Shown here piece after piece: positions 1 to 9,494 of a DNA stretch of 35,223 nt (its first letter is position 1; every line of letters starts with the position of its first letter). Both the position numbers and the translations under genes were made by a program. The DNA comes from Prevotellaceae bacterium UBA2744. GTDB lineage: Bacteria; Bacteroidota; Bacteroidia; Bacteroidales; Bacteroidaceae. The stretch is taken from assembly GCA_002353575.1 (NCBI GenBank), contig DEJQ01000023.1, positions 1 to 35,223 on the forward strand. The letters are read 5' to 3'. The notes beneath the pieces are model-generated. The model was given only the letters and a program-made list of their open reading frames with translations. It was not told the DNA's origin and ran no database searches.

Positions 1-1429
1 AAAAATCAAGTTTCTCTCTCGGTATAGCGTTTATTTTTGACAATTCTTCTTCCAACTTATTGTATTTATCTGCGTAACGCTGATTTTCGGAAATCATCAA
101 AGCATATACTTCGCGGTATAAATCTGTATTTACAGGAGAGCAAATGATACCATTATTATCCAAATCCACAATTTGAGATGTCTCTTTTATCTCGTCAGTT
201 AATCCCATATTCAAAAATGGAGAATGTGAACTTGTGATGAACTGGATATTGGGAAACATCGCAAAAAGTTTAGGCAAGATTTCATATTGCATTTTTATAT
301 GCAAATTCTTGTCAATTTCATCGATTAATACAATACCAGTTATGTTCGATAATTGTATATGCAAATTGTCAATCTGATGAAGTATTTCGACAAAGACTGA
401 AACAAGAGCTTTTTCTCCTGATGACATATTGAAAATGCTAGGATACAATATCTTAGAAGGGTTGTTTTCTAATGTAATATTTATTCTCGTACCTCCAAGA
501 TTGCGTTCTCCCACCCCTATCATCAAGGCTGAATTCGGAAATTTTGAAGCTAAAGAATATGTAATGACTTTATTTATATTTGTTAGAATTGTTTGTTGTG
601 GATACGTAATTACACTTATGATACTATTAACAACTCCGACATCAGAAGGACTTAATTTCTTAAGTATATCATCCATGAAGAGTTGTTGCCCATTAGGCTT
701 ATTTAAATATGGTTGCATTTTTGATGCAAGTTTATTTATATTCTGCACTTGTTGAAGATTATCAAGAATAACATCCAACATCCAATTGGCCAACTCCTTG
801 AATTGGCAGAATACTTCAATTCGATTTGGGAGATAACCAGAAAAGCCACTTTCAATTTTATGTTCAATTTTGAAAGAATATGGTTCATTTAAAAAGCCTG
901 GTTCTTCATAGCGATACGATGGGAAATAGGTTAAAAGATTTGTATTAAACAACTTGACGACCTGCTCTTTTTTCGCAAGTTTACACCATCTCTTTATATT
1001 GTTGTTCTCATTCAATATCTTCGATAATTCAGAAAAGGGGATCTTATTATTCAGTGAAATATTAGAATTATACTCATCCTCTGTACATTTATTCCTAATA
1101 TCAACATAATCCCATATCTCTGCATCTTTTTTGAATCTCATATAGACAAATGATGAAGTATTCATATTGATGTTGAATACAGGACTTGAAACCCTATAAT
1201 ATTTTGTAGATTTATCAGCAAACTCGTTTTCAAAATTGGGGCGTGCAAGTTCATAGAAAGCATCTACTATGTGTGAGAGAATTGTTGTTTTCCCTTGACC
1301 ATTGACTGCTGATAATACATTAACTCCTTTTTCCTTAAAATTAAGTTCAAGATGCTCGAAAGGAGCACGATTTACAAATATTGCTTTTTCTAAATAGAAT
1401 ATCATATCCTTAAGTTTTTTATTGTTCAT
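1..1429 (-). CDS. RecF/OLD-like AAA ATPase of the type I RM operon (3' end outside window)
   Basis: The frame is open from the ATG at 1429 to the left edge, about 476 codons, so the C-terminus is missing. The N-terminus carries a Walker A of the SMC/RecF kind (SAVNGQGKTTIL, about residues 40-51). Near the visible C-terminal part are an ABC signature (MSSGEKALVSVF), a Walker B (GIVLIDEID) and an H-loop (TSSHSPFL), in the correct order, followed by a charged helical segment (NKLEEELSKI). This is the layout of AAA_15/AAA_21 ATPases such as OLD-like proteins, which act on DNA ends or sense invaders. Its ATG overlaps the TGA of hsdR (ATGA), so it is translationally coupled to the restriction subunit. 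Whether a nuclease domain such as Toprim follows cannot be seen. The ATPase class is firm; the defence role is inferred from context. Confidence 0.88.
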   Translation of the reverse strand, partial: MNNKKLKDMIFYLEKAIFVNRAPFEHLELNFKEKGVNVLSAVNGQGKTTILSHIVDAFYELARPNFENEFADKSTKYYRVSSPVFNINMNTSSFVYMRFKKDAEIWDYVDIRNKCTEDEYNSNISLNNKIPFSELSKILNENNNIKRWCKLAKKEQVVKLFNTNLLTYFPSYRYEEPGFLNEPYSFKIEHKIESGFSGYLPNRIEVFCQFKELANWMLDVILDNLQQVQNINKLASKMQPYLNKPNGQQLFMDDILKKLSPSDVGVVNSIISVITYPQQTILTNINKVITYSLASKFPNSALMIGVGERNLGGTRINITLENNPSKILYPSIFNMSSGEKALVSVFVEILHQIDNLHIQLSNITGIVLIDEIDKNLHIKMQYEILPKLFAMFPNIQFITSSHSPFLNMGLTDEIKETSQIVDLDNNGIICSPVNTDLYREVYALMISENQRYADKYNKLEEELSKINAIPREKLDF

Positions 1430-4400
1430 TCTTCGTCTTCTTCCACAGGTGGCTCCGCTGCCATATCTAATCTTTCAGCTTGCATCGAAACCTCTTTTGC
1501 CTTGGGCCGAGCGGCCTCTCTCACCATAGGTGTATAAGCCTCAATGATGTGTCGCCAATCATTTACTGACATACCACCATAACGTTCTCCATATACTTCT
1601 ATCACCTCACGCTGAAGATCCAGATCAGAAGTCTCATAATCCATCTGCAAACGATTGAAGATTAGATTACGAACATCCTTATCATCTTCAATATTCTCTA
1701 ATTTGAGTGTTGACATATTTTGCTTAGGAGCCTGCCCCTGCTTATAGCTTTCTACTTGCACAAGGACCTTCTCAAACACCTCCTGATCCCACTCTGGGGG
1801 ATAACCCTCTTTATAAATCAAATAAGTGAGTTGTGATGCCAAATCATTACGAAGATTCGTATTGTTAAGCCAATCTGCGTAGACGGCAGTATCATCAATG
1901 AGCAGTTTTATCTTCTTAGCAAGTTCAATACATCTCTCATCCGGATATTCAAACTTGTGTGTATCACGCACTTCTGTCAGTACATCGAAAAATGCCTTTT
2001 CTTCAAAGGTAATGCCAAGTTCCTTAAATTTCTCACTATCTGTTTTCAGATCTTTCAGAATCTGCACCAGCCTATCTGACAAGGCATTAACCTTATCATC
2101 GACGATGCCTACTACGCCATCTACCACTCCATGTGCAACTTCATTTGCGAAGGTCAATTTGTCGCGAGTATTATAGGCATCAATAGTCTCTTCCAACATT
2201 TTCTCAAACTTCTCTGCTTGGATTTTGTTAGTCCTTTTGTATGCCTTGATAGCTCTTGCGACCATCTTGCAGAGTATCTGGAATTTGGTATGAGGCATCT
2301 TCATTTCATCCAGTTCTGTTGTAAACTTTTCACTGAAGATGTTTTCCTCCTCACTACTATTAAGCACCCTTTCTACGCCACTGGCAAAAATAGCCTCTTT
2401 TACCATTTGTTCCACATGTTTATTCATGGATTCTTCATCATGCTCAGTTGCTGTCATCTTCTTGACATACGAACTGATACCCATAAAGCATTGGCTCCAC
2501 GTCACTTCTTCATCACTGAGTATTCCTGCAGGGCTACAAATATTGTAAGCAGAACGAATACGCTTCGTATGCTCAAATATCATCTTTTTAAACGATATTT
2601 GGCCCTTCTTTTCAATTGTATTCGCCAAGATAAACTCCGCAGCTTCTTGAATAAACTGAAGACGAGCTAAATCATCATCACCAAAGAATGGTGTGAAATC
2701 CAATTTTGCCAACAGCTCTTGCATAATCTTTAGTTCGTTCTGCAAAATCTGATAGGCTATATCAATATCTTCCTTAGGTGGCAATTGTCCTCCATATCGC
2801 TTCATGGCCTTCTTCATTTCTTCTCGAATACCAATATAGTCAATGACAAAGCCGAACTCTTTGGTCTTGTACTTCCTGTTTACACGAGAGATCGTCTGAA
2901 TCAACGTATGCTTAGATAGAGGCTTGTCGTTATACAACATCGTTAGGCTTGGGACATCGAATCCTGTTACCCACATATCAACAACGATGGCTATATGGAA
3001 ATTTGATTTCTCTGACTTAAATTCCACATCAAGGAATTTCCTATAATCTTTATCCCCCAGAAGTCGGTATAATTCCTTCTCATCATTCGGGTCACTCGTC
3101 ATCACCATATTCACATATGCAACATCAGCCAACCTTTCTTTCTCATCTGCGGTTAATGTTAGTTCATTTAGAGCTTTCTTCTTCTCAAACCATTCTGGTT
3201 GTATTTCCCGCATTATCTTAAACAACTTGTAAGCTGTCGGGCGGTCTATACAAGTAATCATCGCTTTCTGTAAGCGATCTGTATTTGAGATTCGCTCCTT
3301 ATAGTCCTGGATGATATCTATTGCAACTCGACGCAACACATCTTCATCTCCAATTATCACTTGCATGCTTGACATAGCCGCTTTACTTTTGGCTATATCA
3401 TCTTCCGTGGCCCCTTCATCAGCACAAAGTTTATAGTATGCTTCTACCTTCTCAGCCTGCTCTTTGTTGAGGAATACACGAGCCAAACGTGGATCATACT
3501 TGATGGGTACAGTTATTTCATCCTCCTCAGACTGCTTCATCGTGTATTGGTCAACAACATCGCCAAACACTACGACTGTCTCATCAATTGGAGTTCCTGT
3601 AAAGCCTACATAAGTAGCATTAGGCAAAGCATCACGAAGATATTTTGCAAAGCCATAAGTTACTTTGGCACCAATCTCCTTACCTTTACTACCATCATTG
3701 ATAACAAGTTTACTGCCAATATTGTTTTGCGATCTGTGTGCTTCATCACTCATACAAATTACATTGGCTCGTTCTGTCAAAAGACCTGTTGACTCTGCAA
3801 ACTTCTGGATAGTAGTAATGTATACTCCACCAGTTTTTCGAGTACTCATTTCCTCTGCCAATTCCTGACGACTCTCAAACACCTTAACGGCTTGGTCTTC
3901 CAGAAACTTTTTAGAACGGCAGAATAATTTACCACTCTGTGTTTCCAAGTCCTCGCGATCTACAATAATCAATATAGTAGGGCTACCTAATTTAGACTTG
4001 CAGCGCAAAGCCAATTGTCTCGCCAGAAAAAGCATGGTATATGTTTTACCACAACCTGTAGCACCGAAATAAGTACCACCTTTACCATCACCACCTTCAG
4101 AACGTAGATGCTTCAAAATATGGTCTCTTAGTTTTCGGGTGGCAAAGAATTGTGGATAACGGCAAACAATTTCTGTCGTGTCATCACTCTTCGAGGGATC
4201 AGGGAAATATACATAGTCACGTAGCACCTCAATGATTCTTTCAGGTGACAAAGCACCTCGAATTAGTGTTCGCAGAGTATCGAGTCCTTTCCCTGGATTA
4301 TCTTCATTATCGATCTTCTTCCACTCATAAAAGAATTCAAAGGGGGTAAATGGTGTACCCAATTCGTTTTTTGCGCCATCGCTGATAACGGCCAATGCGC

Positions 4401-4956
4401 AATATTTCAGCAATGCAGGAATATCCCGCATATAGCGAGTGCAAATCTGAGCATGTGCATCCCATATTGTGGCATTATACTTCGTAGGATTCTTTAGTTC
4501 TATGATGCAAACCGGAATTCCATTGATAAATAGCATGATGTCAGGGCGCCTGTTTTCTTTGCCCTGTTCCATCACAAACTGATTGACACATCGGAAGATA
4601 TTATGATCAGGATGTTCAAAGTCTATATACTCCATGCGGAAAGGTGTATCACGTCCATCGCTATACACAAAGTCGTAGCCATCACGATACAGAAGAAATG
4701 CATTCTGGGCTGCATAGTAATCATTTTGTCCGCCTACATTGCGGATTTTCGCAATTACAGAATCTGTTTCGGCTTCCGTCAGGTTTTTCTTCTTATATTG
4801 AGCAGAAAGGAATGCCCGCAAATCATCCTCAATAAGTGGATCAGTATATTTGCGATGCAAATCATCGCCAAACGAATAGGTCCACTTTACGTCTTCGAGA
4901 AGTTGAATGGTTGCCTCCTCAAACTGGCTTTCGTAATATTTTCCTTTGTTCGCCAT
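1426..4956 (-). CDS. hsdR: Type I restriction enzyme, R subunit (HsdR)
   Basis: This 1176-residue protein has the size and layout of HsdR, the motor and nuclease subunit that translocates and cuts unmodified DNA. The N-terminal PD-(D/E)xK nuclease is visible as PD at 138-139 and IELK with E153 and K155. The SF2 helicase follows with Walker A GATGCGKT (K304), DEAH box (DEAHRS, D404), motif III-like GFTGTP and motif VI QTISRVNR. The C-terminus is a long helical region, usual for binding the methylase complex, and ends in an acidic tail (PPVEEDEE). It lies 31 bp after the small membrane-protein gene and overlaps the start of the ATPase gene by 3 bp. No catalytic residue looks missing, so the enzyme should be active. 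Confidence 0.97.
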   Translation of the reverse strand: MANKGKYYESQFEEATIQLLEDVKWTYSFGDDLHRKYTDPLIEDDLRAFLSAQYKKKNLTEAETDSVIAKIRNVGGQNDYYAAQNAFLLYRDGYDFVYSDGRDTPFRMEYIDFEHPDHNIFRCVNQFVMEQGKENRRPDIMLFINGIPVCIIELKNPTKYNATIWDAHAQICTRYMRDIPALLKYCALAVISDGAKNELGTPFTPFEFFYEWKKIDNEDNPGKGLDTLRTLIRGALSPERIIEVLRDYVYFPDPSKSDDTTEIVCRYPQFFATRKLRDHILKHLRSEGGDGKGGTYFGATGCGKTYTMLFLARQLALRCKSKLGSPTILIIVDREDLETQSGKLFCRSKKFLEDQAVKVFESRQELAEEMSTRKTGGVYITTIQKFAESTGLLTERANVICMSDEAHRSQNNIGSKLVINDGSKGKEIGAKVTYGFAKYLRDALPNATYVGFTGTPIDETVVVFGDVVDQYTMKQSEEDEITVPIKYDPRLARVFLNKEQAEKVEAYYKLCADEGATEDDIAKSKAAMSSMQVIIGDEDVLRRVAIDIIQDYKERISNTDRLQKAMITCIDRPTAYKLFKIMREIQPEWFEKKKALNELTLTADEKERLADVAYVNMVMTSDPNDEKELYRLLGDKDYRKFLDVEFKSEKSNFHIAIVVDMWVTGFDVPSLTMLYNDKPLSKHTLIQTISRVNRKYKTKEFGFVIDYIGIREEMKKAMKRYGGQLPPKEDIDIAYQILQNELKIMQELLAKLDFTPFFGDDDLARLQFIQEAAEFILANTIEKKGQISFKKMIFEHTKRIRSAYNICSPAGILSDEEVTWSQCFMGISSYVKKMTATEHDEESMNKHVEQMVKEAIFASGVERVLNSSEEENIFSEKFTTELDEMKMPHTKFQILCKMVARAIKAYKRTNKIQAEKFEKMLEETIDAYNTRDKLTFANEVAHGVVDGVVGIVDDKVNALSDRLVQILKDLKTDSEKFKELGITFEEKAFFDVLTEVRDTHKFEYPDERCIELAKKIKLLIDDTAVYADWLNNTNLRNDLASQLTYLIYKEGYPPEWDQEVFEKVLVQVESYKQGQAPKQNMSTLKLENIEDDKDVRNLIFNRLQMDYETSDLDLQREVIEVYGERYGGMSVNDWRHIIEAYTPMVREAARPKAKEVSMQAERLDMAAEPPVEEDEE

Positions 4957-4987
4957 AATATGCTATTAAATACAATAAGAACCCTAA

Positions 4988-5776
4988 TTAATTATTTCCA
5001 TCATCTTTCTTAAAATCTATCTTAAGAGTAGATATTTCGTAATCACAATACTTATACAACTCATATTCATAACATATGTGCCTGAATAATAGATGCCAAT
5101 ATGATGTAAATTCATCAATAACATCAGTCAGCATTTCTTGAGTATTTTGTAAATCATTGTCTATAATTCCTACAAACTCAGTATATAATTGAGACCCCTT
5201 TGATATTCTTTCAACTTCCGAATTTGGCATTTCACGTCCATATGACATGATAAGACTCTTAATCTCCTGATCAATAAAAGAATATAAATACTTTATTATA
5301 TCGAAGCGCGTCTTATTAATATGGATGTTATCTAACTTATAAATCTCTTTCCCTCTTGTATCAGCAACAAGATAATTATAAAAACATGTGGTATAATCAC
5401 TGTATTTCATCATATCATTTTTACCCACAATCTTTTTATCAATCAAATTTAGATTTTCCGATATCATATAAAGATTGAAGTAAATACTATCTTTAATATC
5501 AATTTCTCTTCTTGTTGACGGAAGAAAAGAACCTAAAAAATATACAAGGAAACCTGTAAGATATCCAAATGAAATGTTGGAAAGAGCATTTAATAAAGCA
5601 TTTTCTATAGGATAAAAGATATCATCAAAATAAATATTAATCAAAATTGGACAGATAAAAGCAGCCAGTATTGAGATACAAAATAGAATCCATACTATTT
5701 TGTTCTCTTTTACTTTGTGCCATCTTAGGGCTCTAAGTACCTTTTTTCTCTTATTTATCTGTTCATTTAAATTCAT
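4988..5776 (-). CDS. Unknown two-helix membrane protein inside the hsd operon
   Basis: I do not recognise the family. The 262-residue protein has a basic N-terminus (KRKKVLRALRWHKVK), two hydrophobic segments at about 27-50 and 57-86, and a soluble C-terminal part of about 175 residues rich in Asp, Ile and Tyr, with helical character. By the positive-inside rule the N-terminus and the C-terminal domain should both be cytoplasmic. Its ATG overlaps the stop of hsdS by 4 bp (5773-5776), so it is co-translated with the specificity subunit, and hsdR follows after 31 bp. The DNA is more AT-rich than the flanking hsd genes, which suggests a separate origin. Its position between hsdS and hsdR points to an accessory defence role, but no function can be assigned from sequence. 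Confidence 0.85.
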   Translation of the reverse strand: MNLNEQINKRKKVLRALRWHKVKENKIVWILFCISILAAFICPILINIYFDDIFYPIENALLNALSNISFGYLTGFLVYFLGSFLPSTRREIDIKDSIYFNLYMISENLNLIDKKIVGKNDMMKYSDYTTCFYNYLVADTRGKEIYKLDNIHINKTRFDIIKYLYSFIDQEIKSLIMSYGREMPNSEVERISKGSQLYTEFVGIIDNDLQNTQEMLTDVIDEFTSYWHLLFRHICYEYELYKYCDYEISTLKIDFKKDDGNN

Positions 5777-6894
5777 GATTGTATTATATGTTGAATCAAT
5801 GCAGGACAGACGGCACGACTAAGTTTGTCGGCTTCTTCTGCTATTTGTTTTGCCTCATTAGCACATTTGTAAATGTTCACAATAGCGCGTTGAATGTCAA
5901 GAGAAGGTAGTGGAATCTCAATATCTACAAATCGATTCCAATCTAAATTTGACCTCACGCTTGAATCGCTATAAAACCAGCCTAACCTATCCATCTCGGA
6001 GCCCATGAATAACAACATCATGTATTCTGGTATTATAGGCTCTGTCTCATCAAGAGAGAAAGTGGTATAGGCAGGTGAAATAAGGGCTGGAACATCTTTA
6101 TCATAAAGAGAAATACGAATACAAATATCTCTACCTGTCTGCATCCCGCTAAAGGCAAATAATCCTTTTTTCACGACTTTATACCTCTTTGTATTAACTG
6201 ATTCCAAATTGGCAACTGTAGGCATAAAATTTTTCTCTTTATTTAAGCCAAGAACTTCATAGTCTGCTCCTTCTGTATTGACTTTATCATATAGTTTAAT
6301 GGCTTTCCCGATTCGATATTTCTTATTAGTGTTCTTTTTCAATTTTTGAATATAGCTTTGGCAGAGTTGCATCAATGGGGCTGCCTTTGCCTCATTCTGC
6401 TCTTTTATCTCTCTGCAAGCCTTCCATGCATTCACCACTTTCTGCTGCTCTTCAGGAGAAGGGAGAGGGATTGTCAGTTCTCCTAACTTCTTCAGATTAA
6501 ATTCAGCTCTCTGACTGCCATAATTGTAGTAATCAACTATACGCGAAAACTCTTCACGTTTGAACCAAATAAGCAAATATTCAGGTAACAATTTTTCTAT
6601 ATACTTGTCTTTGACATAAAATACTTGATATAGATGTGATACTATACACATTCCTCGTTCTCTATATGCAAGTGAACCAATATTAAGTCGTGAAGGATTA
6701 TATACTATATCTCCGGGCCATACTGCTTTATATGGTTTAAGGTCTATTCCGTCTGTAATAGCTTTGGTGGGCTGAAACTCACCATCACTATTAACACCTT
6801 CGATTAGTTCTACACCATATCGAAGATCAGAGTTCCTTTCGTTTCTTGGAGAAATATAGTCCCCAAGCCTAACCCATTTCACTTTACTTCCCAT
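5773..6894 (-). CDS. hsdS: Type I restriction-modification specificity subunit (HsdS)
   Basis: The 373-residue protein reads DNA sequence for the methylase and restriction complexes. It shows the two-fold internal repeat of HsdS: two target-recognition domains, each followed by a matching helical conserved region (IPLPSPEEQQKVVNAWKA near 165 and IPLPSLDIQRAIVNIYKC near 335). I start it at the ATG at 6894 (MGSKVKWVRLGDYI), which overlaps the end of hsdM by 11 bp. The same frame is open 23 codons further upstream, to 6963, but that stretch lies in hsdM and would displace the normal VKWVRLGDY start of the first domain. Only one hsdS gene is present, with no inverted copy or recombinase beside it, so there is no sign of an hsdS shufflon here. 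Confidence 0.95.
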   Translation of the reverse strand: MGSKVKWVRLGDYISPRNERNSDLRYGVELIEGVNSDGEFQPTKAITDGIDLKPYKAVWPGDIVYNPSRLNIGSLAYRERGMCIVSHLYQVFYVKDKYIEKLLPEYLLIWFKREEFSRIVDYYNYGSQRAEFNLKKLGELTIPLPSPEEQQKVVNAWKACREIKEQNEAKAAPLMQLCQSYIQKLKKNTNKKYRIGKAIKLYDKVNTEGADYEVLGLNKEKNFMPTVANLESVNTKRYKVVKKGLFAFSGMQTGRDICIRISLYDKDVPALISPAYTTFSLDETEPIIPEYMMLLFMGSEMDRLGWFYSDSSVRSNLDWNRFVDIEIPLPSLDIQRAIVNIYKCANEAKQIAEEADKLSRAVCPALIQHIIQS

Positions 6895-8470
6895 ATCCCA
6901 ACACCTTAAAAGCATTAATAAGTGTAGATTCATTCTTATCCCAACGCTTTTTGAGCGCATCAAACTGCTGGCTCATCTGGGTAAGAGCAGCTTGATAGTC
7001 CATTTCTGTATCGCGGTCTACAAACTCGATATAGCGGCTTGGAACCAACGAGAAACTTTTCTCGCGGATTTCGTCGATATGGGCAGCGTAATAGACTTCA
7101 GGCTTAGCATAGTTCTCAACTTTAGTAGTTTGCCAGTCGAAATAAATCTTACATACCTCTACAATTTGTTCTTCTGATAGTTTTACATACTTTTTCTCAT
7201 AGATATTTTCACTCCATGTACGCAAATCTACAAACAAGATTTCACCCTCTCTGTTTCTTAGAATCTTTCCGTGACGAGGCCCACCCTTCTTGTTGTTATT
7301 GAGAATCCATAGTGTTACACTGATATCCGTAGAATAAAACATATTGCGAGGCAACACGATAATGGCTTCTACTTTATCGTTTTCTATCAACTTCTGACGT
7401 ATTTCAAGGGTATCACTATCATCTAATGCGCCATTAGCCAACAAGAAGCCTGCAACACCATTCGCCACATTCAACTTATTCAGCATATGCAGAATCCATG
7501 CATAGTTGGCATTGCTTGTGGGTGGCACAGCATATCCTTTCCAACGAGGGTCTGTCTCAAAATCACCATACTCTGAATACTTCTTCAGATTGAAAGGAGG
7601 GTTGGCCATAATATAATCCACCTTTATATCTTTATGCTGGTCATTAGAGAAAGTAGAGACAGCTCTATCACCCAGATGGTAACTGATGCCACGAATAGCT
7701 AAATTCATCTTAGCTAAGCGATAGGTAGCAGGCTCTGATTCTTGACCATATACATTTATGGTTTTAGTATTACCGCCATGAGCCTCAATAAACTTTGCTG
7801 CCTGTACGAACATACCACCAGAGCCACAACATGGATCATATACTGTACCATCGTAGGGCTCCAATAATGAGGCAATCAGTTCTACAATACTATGAGGTGT
7901 ATAGAACTCACCTTCTTCTTTATCTGCATTGATAGAGAAGGCTTGCAGGAAATACTCATATACTCGACCTATCAAGTCATGGTCTGTGAATTTCTTTGGG
8001 TCGATCTTCTCAATTTCATCTACAACTCCTTTCAACACACCAGGCTCTAATTGTGTATTGGTGAAAATCTGCTGGGGAAGAGCATTCTTCAGTTTGGGCT
8101 CATTGTCATCAAGCAACTTGATAGCAGTATCAAAGGTGACGGCCATTTTTGTGGGAGCCACTTCTTTCAGGTTATCCCAATTCGTTTCATCTGTAAGGAA
8201 GAACACACCATCTTTTTGATACTGGTTTGGGCGCTTCAACTGCATTTCGATAAAGCCTTCATCATTGATGCCCTGCACCTCTTTAATCTCATGACGTATC
8301 TTTTCCTTTTGTTCATTAAAACGATATCCAATAAACTTCAGGAATACTAAAGTCAGCAGCAGATCACGCTTATCCGTCATCGCCGCCCTTCCTCTCAAAC
8401 TGTTTCTACAGCTAAAGAGTATTGTTTCAAGTGTTTCTTCCTTTGTGGGTTTTATTGTTTTCTTTGCCAT
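6884..8470 (-). CDS. hsdM: Type I DNA methyltransferase, M subunit (HsdM)
   Basis: The 528-residue protein is an N6-adenine methyltransferase that works with HsdS to protect host sites. The SAM-binding motif I is DPCCGSGGMF (D212 onward) and the catalytic motif IV is NPPF (residues 290-293). The N-terminal helical HsdM domain is recognisable (LETILFSCRNSLRG, LTLVFLKFIGYRF). Length and motif order are normal for the family. It begins 3 bp after the stop of the DUF2971 gene and overlaps hsdS by 11 bp, so it lies inside one transcription unit. Both catalytic motifs are intact. Confidence 0.97.
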   Translation of the reverse strand: MAKKTIKPTKEETLETILFSCRNSLRGRAAMTDKRDLLLTLVFLKFIGYRFNEQKEKIRHEIKEVQGINDEGFIEMQLKRPNQYQKDGVFFLTDETNWDNLKEVAPTKMAVTFDTAIKLLDDNEPKLKNALPQQIFTNTQLEPGVLKGVVDEIEKIDPKKFTDHDLIGRVYEYFLQAFSINADKEEGEFYTPHSIVELIASLLEPYDGTVYDPCCGSGGMFVQAAKFIEAHGGNTKTINVYGQESEPATYRLAKMNLAIRGISYHLGDRAVSTFSNDQHKDIKVDYIMANPPFNLKKYSEYGDFETDPRWKGYAVPPTSNANYAWILHMLNKLNVANGVAGFLLANGALDDSDTLEIRQKLIENDKVEAIIVLPRNMFYSTDISVTLWILNNNKKGGPRHGKILRNREGEILFVDLRTWSENIYEKKYVKLSEEQIVEVCKIYFDWQTTKVENYAKPEVYYAAHIDEIREKSFSLVPSRYIEFVDRDTEMDYQAALTQMSQQFDALKKRWDKNESTLINAFKVLGYGK

Positions 8471-8473
8471 ATT

Positions 8474-9241
8474 TCAAATTAATTCTCCCTTCAGCCTAAA
8501 AGCCTCTGGATCTATTGTCATTTGGTAAATTTTCATATCCGGGTTGCGCTCTTTGGCAACCTTGATGATTTTCTCTTTTTCTTCTTTTTCGATATTGATG
8601 CCCAAATACAATGAATCGAAACATTCTCCGCCAATCTTTGGATAGGCACGGATTTCCTTCCAGTCAATAACCTCATTCTTATCCTTTGGTTCGTATGGCA
8701 ATGCCATCTGGACAAAGCCATGAAGAGGTTCTATCAATACTAAACGGACTTCCTTCTCGTGCTTCCATGCTTTAGCTTTAGTTGATAACTGGTAGCGGAA
8801 AAAGTCCTTGACATCATGGAAGTAATCAGGCTTCTCGATAACATCTCTGTACTGTACCTCCATTTCCATTGCACCGATATAGACACTGCACATAATATTT
8901 GAAAGATACTTTTGTGCTTTCTCCATATTCAAGCCGATACACACGCCTCGATGATTCCCATAGTAGCTCCACATTAAAATGGAATCATGGATTTTCGACA
9001 AGCTACAAATCCAAGTTTTATTTCTTTGGTTCTCCATGTCTGTTTTCCCCTTTTGCTTGAGGAAATCGGCAGGAGGCCAATTATACTTGTTCGTCGGAAC
9101 ATTCGAATAGTTAAACAAAGCGGGGTGGCAGTCGAAAGGATCATTCAGACGGGTAGCATTGGTAAACTGCAGATTACCATAGTACAGCATCATCAGCCCG
9201 CCTTTCACATCAAGGTATTTAAATAACTTAGTTGCCACCAT
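8474..9241 (-). CDS. DUF2971 family protein
   Basis: The 255-residue protein matches what I know of DUF2971: an N-terminal LFKYLD start, LQFTNATRLNDPFDCH (about 25-40), ICSLSKIHDSILMWSYYGNHRGVCIGL (about 78-104) and the conserved KAKAWKHEKEVRLVLIE (about 155-171). The biochemical role of DUF2971 is not established; members are scattered and often lie near mobile or defence genes. Here it sits 14 bp after the XRE regulator and 3 bp before hsdM, so it is the first structural gene of the RM operon. There is no signal peptide or membrane segment, so it should be cytoplasmic. A role as a modulator or effector of the RM system is an inference from position only. Confidence 0.85.
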   Translation of the reverse strand: MVATKLFKYLDVKGGLMMLYYGNLQFTNATRLNDPFDCHPALFNYSNVPTNKYNWPPADFLKQKGKTDMENQRNKTWICSLSKIHDSILMWSYYGNHRGVCIGLNMEKAQKYLSNIMCSVYIGAMEMEVQYRDVIEKPDYFHDVKDFFRYQLSTKAKAWKHEKEVRLVLIEPLHGFVQMALPYEPKDKNEVIDWKEIRAYPKIGGECFDSLYLGINIEKEEKEKIIKVAKERNPDMKIYQMTIDPEAFRLKGELI

Positions 9242-9255
9242 ATATCACAATTATA

Positions 9256-9468
9256 CTAAACAGATTCCATAAACTGTTTGTTATATAGTTCCTCAACACC
9301 AACATTGAGAAGTTTAGAGATCCTTGCCATTGTTTCCATATCAGGCTGTGACGTGTTGGTACACCACTTTGAAACAGTCGAAGGAGTAATCCCTAACTGC
9401 TCTGACAGCCATTTACTCGTTTTCTTCTTTTCAACGAGAAGTAATTTCAGACGATTAATATCTTCCAT
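9256..9468 (-). CDS. XRE-family HTH regulator of the RM operon
   Basis: This 70-residue protein is almost entirely one Cro/C1-type helix-turn-helix. WLSEQLGITPSTVSKWCTN is the HTH (about 19-37) and PDMETMARISKLLNVGVEELY is the C-terminal helical pair. It is the first gene of the hsd operon, 14 bp before the DUF2971 gene. Its size and position are those of a controller protein that sets the timing of methylase and nuclease expression after transfer to a new host. An imperfect inverted repeat directly upstream of its -7 box (9506-9532) is a candidate operator. Confidence 0.9.
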   Translation of the reverse strand: MEDINRLKLLLVEKKKTSKWLSEQLGITPSTVSKWCTNTSQPDMETMARISKLLNVGVEELYNKQFMESV

Positions 9469-9494
9469 CTGTAGTTTTCAAATTATAACTTTTG

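Noticed and set aside
5773..6894. hsdS inversion system (shufflon)
   Set aside because: Only one hsdS gene is present, with no inverted partial copy or adjacent recombinase.
6895..6963. Upstream extension of hsdS
   Set aside because: It lies inside hsdM and adds a stretch not seen in HsdS; the ATG at 6894 fits the family start.
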